Assembly: GCA_938038825.1 (NCBI GenBank)
Contig: CALHST010000062.1
Coordinates: 1 to 12,547, forward strand
Origin: an uncultured Paracoccaceae bacterium
GTDB lineage: Bacteria; Pseudomonadota; Alphaproteobacteria; Rhodobacterales; Rhodobacteraceae
Direction: 5' to 3'
DNA length: 12,547 nt
In this document: in pieces, positions 6,768 to 12,547 of the stretch
Layout: every line of letters starts with the position of its first letter
How positions within the stretch are numbered: position 1 is the first letter of the stretch
The notes under the pieces: model-generated
What the model was told of the DNA's origin: nothing
What the model saw: only the letters and a program-made list of their open reading frames with translations
Database searches by the model: none
Made by a program: the position numbers and the translations under genes

Positions 6768-7130
6768 ATGAGTACCTATGTACCTGACGCCGTACAGGCC
6801 GGTTTGGATAATGCCCGCATCAAGCGGATGAAGACTGCGTCAAAGTTGCGGATCCAAACTGCAGATGGGTATTTCCGTGTTTTGCGGTTGTGGAACGATG
6901 GCTTTTCGGTGGCTGCAGAAGATGCGCCGCATCTGCGGGGATATGTGGATCTGTATGAAGGTCCATCGCAATTGTTTCAGTGCCTGATTGTGGCATCGCG
7001 CGAACAGGACGGCGAGATGCAGTATGACTTCAAGCGCATCACAGCAGTTGCAACAGCGCCCGCGCTTGATTTCGCCACCGAGGTGGAAACCCCGGTAGCC
7101 TTGATCGACAAAGCCAATCTGACTGCCTGA
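6768..7130 (+). CDS. Conserved-looking 120-aa protein of unknown function
   Basis: I do not recognise a named family. The start ATG at 6768 has a strong Shine-Dalgarno GAAGGAG eight bases upstream; a longer in-frame ATG start at 6738 lacks this. The protein has no signal peptide or membrane segment. A basic N-terminal stretch (R17-R28, RIKRMKTASKLR) precedes an alternating-hydrophobic, likely beta-rich core (about 28-92: LRIQTADGYFRVLRLWNDGF, then RGYVDLYEG and LFQCLIVAS, ending QYDFKR). The C-terminal 25 residues are low in structure. The core shape recalls PilZ-like beta-barrels, but the RxxxR and (D/N)xSxxG signatures of c-di-GMP binding are not present, so this is only a structural guess. 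Its stop is four bases before the 2H phosphoesterase gene, so the two are probably cotranscribed. Confidence 0.75.
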   Translation: MSTYVPDAVQAGLDNARIKRMKTASKLRIQTADGYFRVLRLWNDGFSVAAEDAPHLRGYVDLYEGPSQLFQCLIVASREQDGEMQYDFKRITAVATAPALDFATEVETPVALIDKANLTA

Positions 7131-7134
7131 TCAG

Positions 7135-7794
7135 ATGTTCACACGGTATGCTGTTTATGTCGTTCCAGACGGAGTCTGGGGCGATTTTGGTGCGTCCTGG
7201 TTGGGGTGGGACAGCCGGACCGGAATCGCCTTGGCGCAGACCGTTGCGGCCCAAAAGGCGCTGACGGAACGGCCCCGAAAGTACGGATTTCATGGAACAC
7301 TCAAACCGCCGTTTCGATTGGCGGAAGGCGCGCGTGTCGACGATCTGGCAGACGCGACCCAAAGCCTGTGCGCGACATTCACACCGCTGACGTTGGGGTC
7401 TGTGCAATTGGTGCAGCTTGGCAAATTTTTCGCCATGATCGCGCCAGATGATCACGCGGCGTTGCGCCAAATCGCGGATCCGGTGGTGCAGGAGCTGGAA
7501 CCGTTTCGCGCGCCGCTGACTGAAGAGGATCTTAAACGCCGCCGCCGCAGTCATTTAACTGACAGGCAAGAGGCGCTGTTGGTCCAGTATGGGTATCCCC
7601 ATGTCATGGACGCATTCAAATTCCACATGACGCTGACGGGCCCCACGGGGGATGGGGATACAGTCCGCCCGATGTTAGAGACCGCATTAGAGCCTGTGCT
7701 AACAACGCCGTGTGTTTTGGACAGCCTGTGCCTGTTGGGAGAGGCACAGGATGGGCGCTTTCATGTGTTGGAGCGCTTTGCCTTTGGCGGTTAA
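7135..7794 (+). CDS. DUF1045 / 2H phosphoesterase-like protein (phosphonate-operon family)
   Basis: 219-residue protein of the DUF1045 family, often annotated as a putative phosphonate metabolism protein and usually found in phn operons. Two HxT motifs mark the 2H phosphoesterase fold: FHGTLKPPF (H53, T55) and FHMTLTGP (H164, T166). A run of basic residues (KRRRRSH, 134-140) lies between them. 2H enzymes act on cyclic or 2',5'-linked phosphodiesters; the natural substrate here is unknown. It starts four bases after the 120-aa gene with no clear Shine-Dalgarno of its own, suggesting translational coupling. No phnG-M genes are in the window, so its role here may not be phosphonate breakdown. 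It ends 12 bp before the convergent C-S lyase gene. Confidence 0.85.
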   Translation: MFTRYAVYVVPDGVWGDFGASWLGWDSRTGIALAQTVAAQKALTERPRKYGFHGTLKPPFRLAEGARVDDLADATQSLCATFTPLTLGSVQLVQLGKFFAMIAPDDHAALRQIADPVVQELEPFRAPLTEEDLKRRRRSHLTDRQEALLVQYGYPHVMDAFKFHMTLTGPTGDGDTVRPMLETALEPVLTTPCVLDSLCLLGEAQDGRFHVLERFAFGG

Positions 7795-7806
7795 GGCCCC
7801 GCCGCG

Positions 7807-8988
7807 TTATTGCAGATCAGAAAACGCCTCGGCCATGCGGTCCACGGCCTGTTGAATCTGGGCACGGGGCATGGCGATGTTAAAGCGCAGGAAGCGTTCG
7901 CCGCCTTTGCCAAATGTGGGGCCATGGTTCACGGCAATCCGCGCTTTTTCCTGAACGCGGGCGGTGAATTCGGACATCGCCATTCCGGTATCTTCGAAAT
8001 CAACCCAGCTAAGGTACGTTGCGGCCATATCCATACTTTTAAGGCCGGGAATGGCGTTGATGCCGGCATCAAACAGTTTGCGGTTGCCATCCAGATAGGT
8101 GCACAGCCCATCGACCCAAGTTGCGCCTTCGGGGGAATAGGCGGCTGTGGCCATGAACAGGCCAAAGGAGTTTGGTGACAAACCCAAAGCGGCCATGCGC
8201 CCGGCAAATTTGGCGCGCAGGGTTTCATCAGGGATGATTACGTTGCCGGAATGGCTGCCCGCGATGTTAAAGGTTTTGGTGGTGGCGGTCATCATGACCA
8301 GCCGATCTGTGATCCCGTCGATGGCGGTCATGGGGATATGGGTGTGGCCGGGCATCACAAGGTCATGGTGGATTTCGTCGGACACCAAGATCAGATCATG
8401 GCGCTGGGCAAAGGCGGCGACCCCCTCCAGTTCGGCCCGTGACCAGACGCGTCCGCCGGGATTATGCGGCGAACACAGGATCAGCAAAGATTCGTTGCCG
8501 GTCATCTGCGCGTCATAGGCATCGAAGTCCATTTCATACGTGCCATTGGTGTTCACCAGCGGGCACTCCACCACCGTCCGGTCTGCGGCTTCGATCACGC
8601 GGGCAAAGGCGTGATATACCGGGGTGAACAGCACAACCCCGTCACCGGGTTTGGTAAAGGCATCCACGCACATGCCGGTTCCATTGACCAACCCGTGTGT
8701 GGTGAAAATAGAGGCCGGATCCAGATCCCAGCCGTGACGCGTGGACATCCACCATTGGATCGCAGCGCGGTATTTGGAATCATCCCCGAAATAGCCCATG
8801 ATTCCGTGATCCACTTGGCCTTGAACAGCGTCCAGCACACATTGCGGTGGCTTAAAGTCCATATCAGCCACCCACATGGACAAACCATCATCCGGGGACA
8901 CGCCATAGATCTTTTCCATCCCATCCCACTTGACGCAGTGGCTGCCTCGGCGGTCGATGATTGTGTCAAATCGGGGATCGGCATTCAT
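7807..8988 (-). CDS. MalY/PatB-type cystathionine beta-lyase (PLP-dependent C-S lyase)
   Basis: 393-residue fold-type I PLP enzyme of the MalY/PatB branch, which cleaves the C-S bond of cystathionine and other cysteine conjugates to pyruvate, ammonia and a thiol. The N-terminal signature is clear: R-G-S-H-C-V-K-W-D (14-22), then SMWVADMDFKPP (37-48) and GYFG (65-68). Cofactor residues are N176 in SPHNPGGR, D204 in SDEIHHDL and Schiff-base K238 in ATTKTFNIAGSHSG; R367 in RFLRFNIAMP should bind the substrate carboxylate. The sequence supports the family, but assignment to methionine biosynthesis rather than cysteine-conjugate or aminotransferase activity is inferred. The gene is divergent from def1. 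The possible Shine-Dalgarno AGGAG is rather far (about 11 bases) from the ATG. Confidence 0.92.
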   Translation of the reverse strand: MNADPRFDTIIDRRGSHCVKWDGMEKIYGVSPDDGLSMWVADMDFKPPQCVLDAVQGQVDHGIMGYFGDDSKYRAAIQWWMSTRHGWDLDPASIFTTHGLVNGTGMCVDAFTKPGDGVVLFTPVYHAFARVIEAADRTVVECPLVNTNGTYEMDFDAYDAQMTGNESLLILCSPHNPGGRVWSRAELEGVAAFAQRHDLILVSDEIHHDLVMPGHTHIPMTAIDGITDRLVMMTATTKTFNIAGSHSGNVIIPDETLRAKFAGRMAALGLSPNSFGLFMATAAYSPEGATWVDGLCTYLDGNRKLFDAGINAIPGLKSMDMAATYLSWVDFEDTGMAMSEFTARVQEKARIAVNHGPTFGKGGERFLRFNIAMPRAQIQQAVDRMAEAFSDLQ

Positions 8989-9055
8989 GGCGGGGGCGCT
9001 CCTATCTATCAGTTGCGCCAGACCCTATCGAAGAGAAGCTGGAGATCAACCCGCA

Positions 9056-9083
9056 TTGCACCCCCCGCTGGGCTTCGCTAAAT
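9056..9083 (+). promoter_or_regulatory. Candidate def1 promoter giving a leaderless or near-leaderless mRNA
   Basis: TTGCAC (9056-9061) and CTAAAT (9078-9083) are 16 bases apart. Transcription would begin near 9090, at or next to the def1 ATG (9092). The ATG has no Shine-Dalgarno upstream, which fits a leaderless message, a mode known in alphaproteobacteria. Visual call only. Confidence 0.35.
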
Positions 9084-9091
9084 CAGTGCCC

Positions 9092-9616
9092 ATGAAACTG
9101 CCTATTTTGATCCACCCCGACCCTCGCCTTAAGAAAGTGGCTGCTGAAATTGTCGACAGTTCTGATGAATTGCGTCAGTTGGGCAAAGACATGTTGGAAA
9201 CGATGTATATGGCGCCGGGCATAGGGCTTGCGGGGCCACAAGTGGCTGTCAGTAAACGCATTATCGCGCTGGATTGCCAAAAAGCTGACGAAGAACCGGC
9301 GCGCCCTTTGATTATGTTGAACCCCAAAGTGCTGTCATCTTCAGAGGAATTGAACACCTATGAAGAAGGCTGTTTGTCCATCCCGGACCAATATGCGGAT
9401 GTGACACGTCCCGCAGAGGTTGACGTGGAGTGGATGGATCTGGATGGGACCTTGCAGCGGGAGGGTTTTGATGGGTTATGGGCCACTTGTGTGCAGCACG
9501 AGATCGACCATCTTGAGGGGAAATTGTTCCTTGATTACCTGAAGCCATTGAAACGTCAGATGATCACCCGCAAAATGATAAAGCTTAAGAAAGAACGTGC
9601 GCGGGATGAGGCATGA
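9092..9616 (+). CDS. def: Peptide deformylase 1
   Basis: Removes the formyl group from the N-terminal Met of nascent proteins. The 174 residues hold all three deformylase motifs: GIGLAGPQV (43-51, Q50), EGCLSIP (92-98, metal ligand C94) and QHEIDH (135-140, metal ligands H136 and H140, catalytic E137). In motif I the usual Ala-Ala is Ala-Gly; the catalytic set is intact. The basic C-terminal helix (RKMIKLKKERARDEA) is typical of ribosome-associated deformylases. The ATG at 9092 begins the conserved KLPILIHPDPRL block; in-frame starts back to 8930 add unrelated residues. It lies 115 bp upstream of def2 in the same orientation, which together with fmt forms a formyl-Met processing cluster. Confidence 0.95.
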   Translation: MKLPILIHPDPRLKKVAAEIVDSSDELRQLGKDMLETMYMAPGIGLAGPQVAVSKRIIALDCQKADEEPARPLIMLNPKVLSSSEELNTYEEGCLSIPDQYADVTRPAEVDVEWMDLDGTLQREGFDGLWATCVQHEIDHLEGKLFLDYLKPLKRQMITRKMIKLKKERARDEA

Positions 9617-9685
9617 CATGTGACCCCGGCCATCTGAGGTTTGTTTTGAGGCCCTGCGGCACAATTTCGGGTCCAAATGGGCCTT

Positions 9686-9697
9686 TCAATGCATTGA
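9686..9697. repeat. 12-bp perfect palindrome between def1 and def2
   Basis: TCAATGCATTGA is a complete palindrome 35 bp before the def2 ATG. It lies next to an AT-rich stretch (9695-9720, TTGATA to TATTTT) that could contain a def2 promoter. It may be an operator; nothing else in the window carries the same sequence as far as I can see. Confidence 0.3.
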
Positions 9698-9731
9698 TAT
9701 TCAAAAATGATCCATATTTTAAGGACGCAGA

Positions 9732-10232
9732 ATGAGCACACTTCCGATCCTAAGATGGCCCGACCCAAGGTTGAGTGTCATATGTTCCCCGGTTGGAGAA
9801 ATCTCGCGGGACGTCGACGTGCTTGCGCAGAACTTGCTGGATACGATGTACGAGGCCAATGGGCGCGGTTTGGCGGCGCCTCAGGTGGGGCAGATGCGGC
9901 GGCTTTTCGTGATGGATGCGTCCTGGAAAGAAGGACGGCCAGATCCGCAGGTTTTTGTGGACCCCAAGATTTTAGAGGTCAGCGAAGAACGGGCCAGCAG
10001 TTCGGAAGGCTGTTTGTCGATCCCCGGCATTCTGGCAGAAGTGCGCCGCCCTGCGAAGGTCAAGCTGGTGTGGACTGCGTTAAGCGGGTCGGAGTTGACG
10101 CAAAGCTTTGATGGGTTTGCGGCGATTTGCATTCAGCATGAGTTGGACCATTTGAATGGGATTGTGACCTTTGATCGTTTGAAAGGCGCGCGCAGGGAAC
10201 GGGCAGAAGCGGAATACAAGGCCCTGTCATGA
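9732..10232 (+). CDS. def: Peptide deformylase 2 (complete active site)
   Basis: 166-residue deformylase paralogue with a full catalytic set: GRGLAAPQVG (44-53, Q51), EGCLSIPG (92-99, C94) and QHELDH (135-140; H136, E137, H140). It is clearly diverged from def1 in the middle region and lacks def1's lysine-rich tail, ending instead in an Arg/Glu-rich helix (RRERAEAEY). A Shine-Dalgarno AAGGA lies six bases before the ATG. Its TGA overlaps the ATG of the next gene (ATGA), so translation of the degenerate paralogue is likely coupled to it. Two active-looking deformylases in one cluster suggest division of labour or conditional use, which the sequence does not settle. Confidence 0.93.
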   Translation: MSTLPILRWPDPRLSVICSPVGEISRDVDVLAQNLLDTMYEANGRGLAAPQVGQMRRLFVMDASWKEGRPDPQVFVDPKILEVSEERASSSEGCLSIPGILAEVRRPAKVKLVWTALSGSELTQSFDGFAAICIQHELDHLNGIVTFDRLKGARRERAEAEYKALS

Positions 10233-10726
10233 CAGTGCGCACGATCCTGCGTTGGCCGGATAAGCGGCTGCGCACAGCAGCAGACCCCGTGGCGGACGTG
10301 ACCGCGGACATTCATCAGATTTGGCAGGATATGGTGGACACCATGGATGCGATGCCGGGCGTGGGGCTTGCGGCACCGCAAATTGGGGTGATGCTGCGTT
10401 TGGCGGTGGTGGACGTGAGCCCAGAACGCAATCGCCGCATTCTTCTTGCCAATCCCGAGATTTTGGACAGCTCGGACGAGATGCGCGGGCATGAAGAGGC
10501 CTCGCCCTGTTTGCCCGGTGTTTCTGCGCGATTTGAGCGGCCACGCAAAGTGGTGGTGCGGTTTTTGAACCGGGATGGGGTGATCATGCGGCGGGATTTC
10601 GAGGATCTGGAAGCAACGTCGATCCAGCATCAGATCGACCATTTGAATGGCAAGATGTATTTCGCAAATCTCAGCAAGATGAAGCAGACGATGCTGCTGA
10701 AAAAGGCAAAGAAGGCAAACGCGTGA
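10229..10726 (+). CDS. Peptide deformylase-like protein lacking canonical catalytic residues
   Basis: 165-residue deformylase homologue with an altered active site. Motif I is intact (GVGLAAPQIG, 44-53). Motif II reads EASPCLPG (90-97) instead of EGCLS(I)PG: aligned on the PG, the metal-ligand Cys position is Ser92 and a Cys sits two residues on, at C94. Motif III is QHQIDH (133-138), so the catalytic Glu is Gln135 while the two His ligands remain. Deformylase activity is therefore doubtful. The C-terminus is strongly basic (KKAKKANA), which could suit ribosome or RNA contact. The gene overlaps both neighbours by four bases (ATGA with def2, GTGA with fmt), is in frame throughout and shows no decay, so it looks maintained rather than a pseudogene. 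Families annotated deformylase-like with similar changes are known from this group, from memory. Confidence 0.9.
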   Translation: MTVRTILRWPDKRLRTAADPVADVTADIHQIWQDMVDTMDAMPGVGLAAPQIGVMLRLAVVDVSPERNRRILLANPEILDSSDEMRGHEEASPCLPGVSARFERPRKVVVRFLNRDGVIMRRDFEDLEATSIQHQIDHLNGKMYFANLSKMKQTMLLKKAKKANA

Positions 10727-11628
10727 GAGTGATTTTCATGGGCACGCCGGAGTTTTCTGTTCCGGTATTAGAGGCTTTGGTGGATGCAGGGCATGAGGTG
10801 GTTTGTGCCTATTGCCAGCCGCCCCGCCCTGCAGGTCGTGGCAAGAAGGATCGCCCGACCCCGGTGCATCTGCGCGCACAGGCGCTGGGCATTCCGGTGC
10901 GCCATCCAGTGTCCGTGAAAACGCCAGAGGCGTTGGCAGAGTTTGCCGCATTGGATGTGGATATCGCAGTTGTTGTGGCCTATGGGCTGATTTTGCCGCA
11001 AGCGATTTTGGATGCGCCGAAACGGGGATGTTTGAACATTCATGCGTCGTTGTTGCCGCGGTGGCGAGGGGCTGCGCCCATTCATCGCGCGATTATGGCA
11101 GGGGATGCCGAAACGGGCGTGTGCATCATGCAGATGGAGGCGGGTTTGGATACAGGGCCTGTTTTGTTGCGTGAGGCTGTGACGATTGGGGCAGAAGAAA
11201 CAACGGGTCAGCTGCATGACCGGCTTAGCGCATTGGGCGCAGGGGCGATTGTGCGGACTTTGGAACAGCTGGACGGGCTGGAGCCTGAGGTGCAGCCCGA
11301 AGACGGGGTGCGTTACGCCGCCAAGATCGACAAGGCAGAGGCGCGCATAGATTGGTCCTTGCCCGCAGTTGAGGTGGACCGATCAATTCGGGGATTGTCG
11401 CCGTTTCCCGGCGCATGGACCGAATGGAACGGGGCGCGGCTGAAAGTGCTGGCAAGCCGGGTTGAAGACGGTGTCGGCCCGCCGGGCACTGTTCTGGATG
11501 ATGCGCTTTTGGTTGCATGTGGCAGCGGTGCGGTGCGGCTGACGCGGCTTCAAAGGGCTGGCAAAGGGGCGCAAGACGCGTCAGAGTTCCAGCGAGGCGC
11601 AGCAATTGCTGCCAAGGAAAGGCTGTAA
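10723..11628 (+). CDS. fmt: Methionyl-tRNA formyltransferase
   Basis: Formylates Met-tRNA(fMet) using 10-formyltetrahydrofolate, supplying the initiator tRNA whose formyl group the neighbouring deformylases later remove. The 301 residues start with VIFMGTPEFSVPVLEAL and hold the catalytic set N105 and H107 in LNIHASLLPRWRGAAPIHRA, and D143 in MEAGLDTGPVL, matching E. coli N106, H108 and D144. The SLLPRWRG loop is canonical, and the C-terminal tRNA-binding domain runs from about 205 to the end. The start is a GTG that overlaps the preceding stop (GTGA); the next ATG would remove part of the first beta-strand. Length is near the family norm of about 310. Confidence 0.97.
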   Translation: MRVIFMGTPEFSVPVLEALVDAGHEVVCAYCQPPRPAGRGKKDRPTPVHLRAQALGIPVRHPVSVKTPEALAEFAALDVDIAVVVAYGLILPQAILDAPKRGCLNIHASLLPRWRGAAPIHRAIMAGDAETGVCIMQMEAGLDTGPVLLREAVTIGAEETTGQLHDRLSALGAGAIVRTLEQLDGLEPEVQPEDGVRYAAKIDKAEARIDWSLPAVEVDRSIRGLSPFPGAWTEWNGARLKVLASRVEDGVGPPGTVLDDALLVACGSGAVRLTRLQRAGKGAQDASEFQRGAAIAAKERL

Positions 11629-11629
11629 C

Positions 11630-11866
11630 ATGTTTCCAACGCTGATGGGCACTGTGGTGATCGCGGGGATTGTTGGCTATGTGGCCGAGAAATCCAAGTT
11701 CACCCATAACGGCATCGTTCAAAGCATCATCATCTGCATTGGCGGTGCGTTTCTGTTTTACTTTGTGCGGATCATGTTTGGCTTTGGGTTCTCCTCGCCG
11801 GGGATGAATGCGATTGTGTCTTCGATCGGGGCACTGATCATAGTGCCGTTCCATTGGAGGAAATGA
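11630..11866 (+). CDS. Small membrane protein, GlsB/YeaQ-like
   Basis: 78-residue hydrophobic protein one base after the fmt stop, with AAGGAAAGG as ribosome-binding site seven bases before its ATG. Three membrane stretches are apparent: about 3-17 (TLMGTVVIAGIVGYV), 31-50 (SIIICIGGAFLFYFVRIMFG) and 58-72. The Gly-rich pattern and the ending on a short helix with a basic tail resemble the transglycosylase-associated GlsB/YeaQ/YmgE family, but the match is weaker than for the next gene. A role in acid or envelope stress has been proposed for the family; no function is visible here. It is part of the fmt operon by spacing. Confidence 0.7.
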   Translation: MFPTLMGTVVIAGIVGYVAEKSKFTHNGIVQSIIICIGGAFLFYFVRIMFGFGFSSPGMNAIVSSIGALIIVPFHWRK

Positions 11867-11867
11867 C

Positions 11868-12101
11868 ATGCCGATTTTAATGCTGATTGTTGTGGGGGCG
11901 GCGGCTGGATTTTTGGCCACGCGGTTGATGAAGATTGAAGCGAATATCGCAACGACCGTCGCCGTGGGCATTGTTGGTGCCTTGCTGGGTGGCGTGTTGT
12001 TGCAGGTCGCTGCGGGCGTTCTGGGGCTGCTGGGTGGCCTTATTGGTGCGATTTTAGGATCGATGCTCGTGATCTGGCTGTGGCGTCAGGTGCGCAAGTA
12101 A
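11868..12101 (+). CDS. Small GlsB/YeaQ/YmgE-type membrane protein
   Basis: 77-residue Gly-, Ala- and Leu-rich protein with three predicted membrane helices: about 2-20, 27-46 (ATTVAVGIVGALLGGVLLQV) and 52-72. The G(I/L)xGAxxGG centre and the final GxxxGAILGSMLVIWLW helix with a basic tail (RQVRK) are like GlsB/YeaQ proteins. GGAGG ends seven bases before the ATG, and only one base separates it from the previous stop, so the two tiny genes look like a pair, perhaps a hetero-oligomer. They share the same size and layout but little sequence identity, suggesting an old duplication or two unrelated small membrane proteins. Confidence 0.75.
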   Translation: MPILMLIVVGAAAGFLATRLMKIEANIATTVAVGIVGALLGGVLLQVAAGVLGLLGGLIGAILGSMLVIWLWRQVRK

Positions 12102-12119
12102 GCAACGTTTGACAGCGGA

Positions 12120-12136
12120 GCCCGCCTTTGGCGGGC
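12120..12136 (+). terminator. Hairpin terminator at the end of the def-fmt cluster
   Basis: GCCCGCC (12120-12126), loop TTT and GGCGGGC (12130-12136) form a perfect 7-bp GC stem 19 bases after the last stop codon. The T-run (TTTT, 12145-12148) is delayed by eight bases, so termination may be imperfect or rely on the further hairpins directly downstream. Confidence 0.6.
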
Positions 12137-12142
12137 ACGACA

Positions 12143-12205
12143 TGTTTTGGGGGGCGTTGCCCCCGTCCTGCGGACTCCCCCAAGGTATTTGTGACCAAAA
12201 GAACG
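12143..12205. repeat. GC-rich palindromic intergenic repeat of Rhodobacterales type
   Basis: A compact array of dyads: GGGGGC/GCCCCC (12150-12155 with 12159-12164), GTCC/GGAC (12165-12168 with 12172-12175), and an outer pairing of the G-run at 12149-12153 with the C-run at 12177-12181. It could fold as a three-way structure. The stretch ends in AAGGTATTTGTGACCAAAAG, a tail I recall as common in intergenic repeats of this order. Only one copy is in this window, so the repeat status rests on memory. Confidence 0.45.
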
Positions 12206-12206
12206 A

Positions 12207-12547
12207 TTACAGAAGGGTCTGTTGGATCCATGTGAGGGCGTTTTGGTATTCTGGGGCGCAGATGGGGTGTGGGTTTTCGGTGGGGTGCCAGCTGAATTGA
12301 CAGAGGTGTCCGTCGTCGTGATTGCTGTGATGTTGCCAGCGGTCGCGGACGGGTGGTTTGATGCGGCAGAGGCCGAAGTGCCAGCGTGTGCCAGATTGGA
12401 TGGTGTCACTGTGGCCCAGCGGTGTGGCGGCGATGGTTTCCAGCCCAGACTCTTCGATGAGTGCACGCATGGCGGCGCGGATAGGGGGTTCGCCGGGTTT
12501 CACACGGCGTTTGATCACTTGGATGCCTGCATGGGGATGGTGCAGCA
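12207..12547 (-). CDS. Nudix hydrolase-like protein (N-terminus beyond right edge)
   Basis: An open frame enters from the right edge and ends in TAA at 12207, giving 112 visible residues. The Nudix box is recognisable in VKPGEPPIRAAMRALIEESGL, with the metal-binding EE retained. It departs from the GX5EX7REUXEEXGU consensus at two points: the first Gly is Arg and the Glu after the first Arg is Ala. Residues before the box (HPHAGIQVIKRR) look like the usual preceding strand, so the real start is outside the window rather than at the internal GTG at 12518. Nudix enzymes hydrolyse nucleoside diphosphate-linked compounds; the substrate cannot be inferred. The gene faces the def-fmt cluster, with the hairpin repeat between them. 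Confidence 0.72.
   Translation of the reverse strand, partial: LHHPHAGIQVIKRRVKPGEPPIRAAMRALIEESGLETIAATPLGHSDTIQSGTRWHFGLCRIKPPVRDRWQHHSNHDDGHLCQFSWHPTENPHPICAPEYQNALTWIQQTLL

Noticed and set aside
8930..9091. 54-residue N-terminal extension of deformylase 1
   Set aside because: It overlaps the divergent lyase gene and its residues are not deformylase-like; the family block starts at 9092.
10229..10726. Third deformylase as a decaying pseudogene
   Set aside because: The frame is intact, both ends overlap coding neighbours and the changes are confined to active-site motifs.

Overview
The window reads as chromosomal DNA of an alphaproteobacterium, most likely a Rhodobacterales (roseobacter-type) species. 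This rests on the look of the proteins, the cobC-cobD pair in its aerobic-cobalamin form, the run of peptide deformylase paralogues before fmt, a CtrA-type TTAA-N7-TTAAC box, and a GC-rich hairpin repeat of a kind I recall from this order. No rRNA, tRNA, IS element or CRISPR array was seen. No gene-free stretch exceeds about 210 bp.

Left part (1-5014, all minus strand). In the direction of transcription: cobC (threonine-phosphate decarboxylase) overlaps cobD (adenosylcobinamide-phosphate synthase) by one base. A secreted MltB-type lytic transglycosylase follows 13 bp later. After a 126 bp gap comes a restriction-modification pair: a C5-cytosine methyltransferase, then 28 bp later a NaeI-family restriction endonuclease that runs off the left edge. 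The endonuclease keeps the NaeI catalytic residues, so I predict a GCCGGC-type system.

Middle (5015-7794). A plus-strand single-domain receiver protein with a degenerate acidic pocket has a perfect 9-bp inverted repeat upstream. That repeat contains a consensus CtrA box. The receiver gene converges, stop codon on stop codon, with a minus-strand glutathionyl-hydroquinone reductase. A divergent region rich in small dyads leads to a plus-strand pair: an unrecognised 120-aa protein and a DUF1045-type 2H phosphoesterase. No other phosphonate genes lie nearby.

Right part (7807-12547). A minus-strand MalY/PatB-type C-S lyase is divergent from a plus-strand translation-maturation cluster: def1, def2, a third deformylase-like gene, fmt, and two tiny membrane proteins. 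def2, def3 and fmt are joined by 4-base stop/start overlaps. def1 and def2 have complete active sites. The third paralogue has lost the metal-ligand Cys at its usual place and the catalytic Glu (HQIDH instead of HEhDH). The cluster ends in a hairpin terminator embedded in a repeat, followed by a minus-strand Nudix-like gene cut by the right edge.

Best leads: the NaeI-type system, the embedded pseudo-deformylase, and the CtrA-box pseudo-receiver. None is proven to be a new system from sequence alone.
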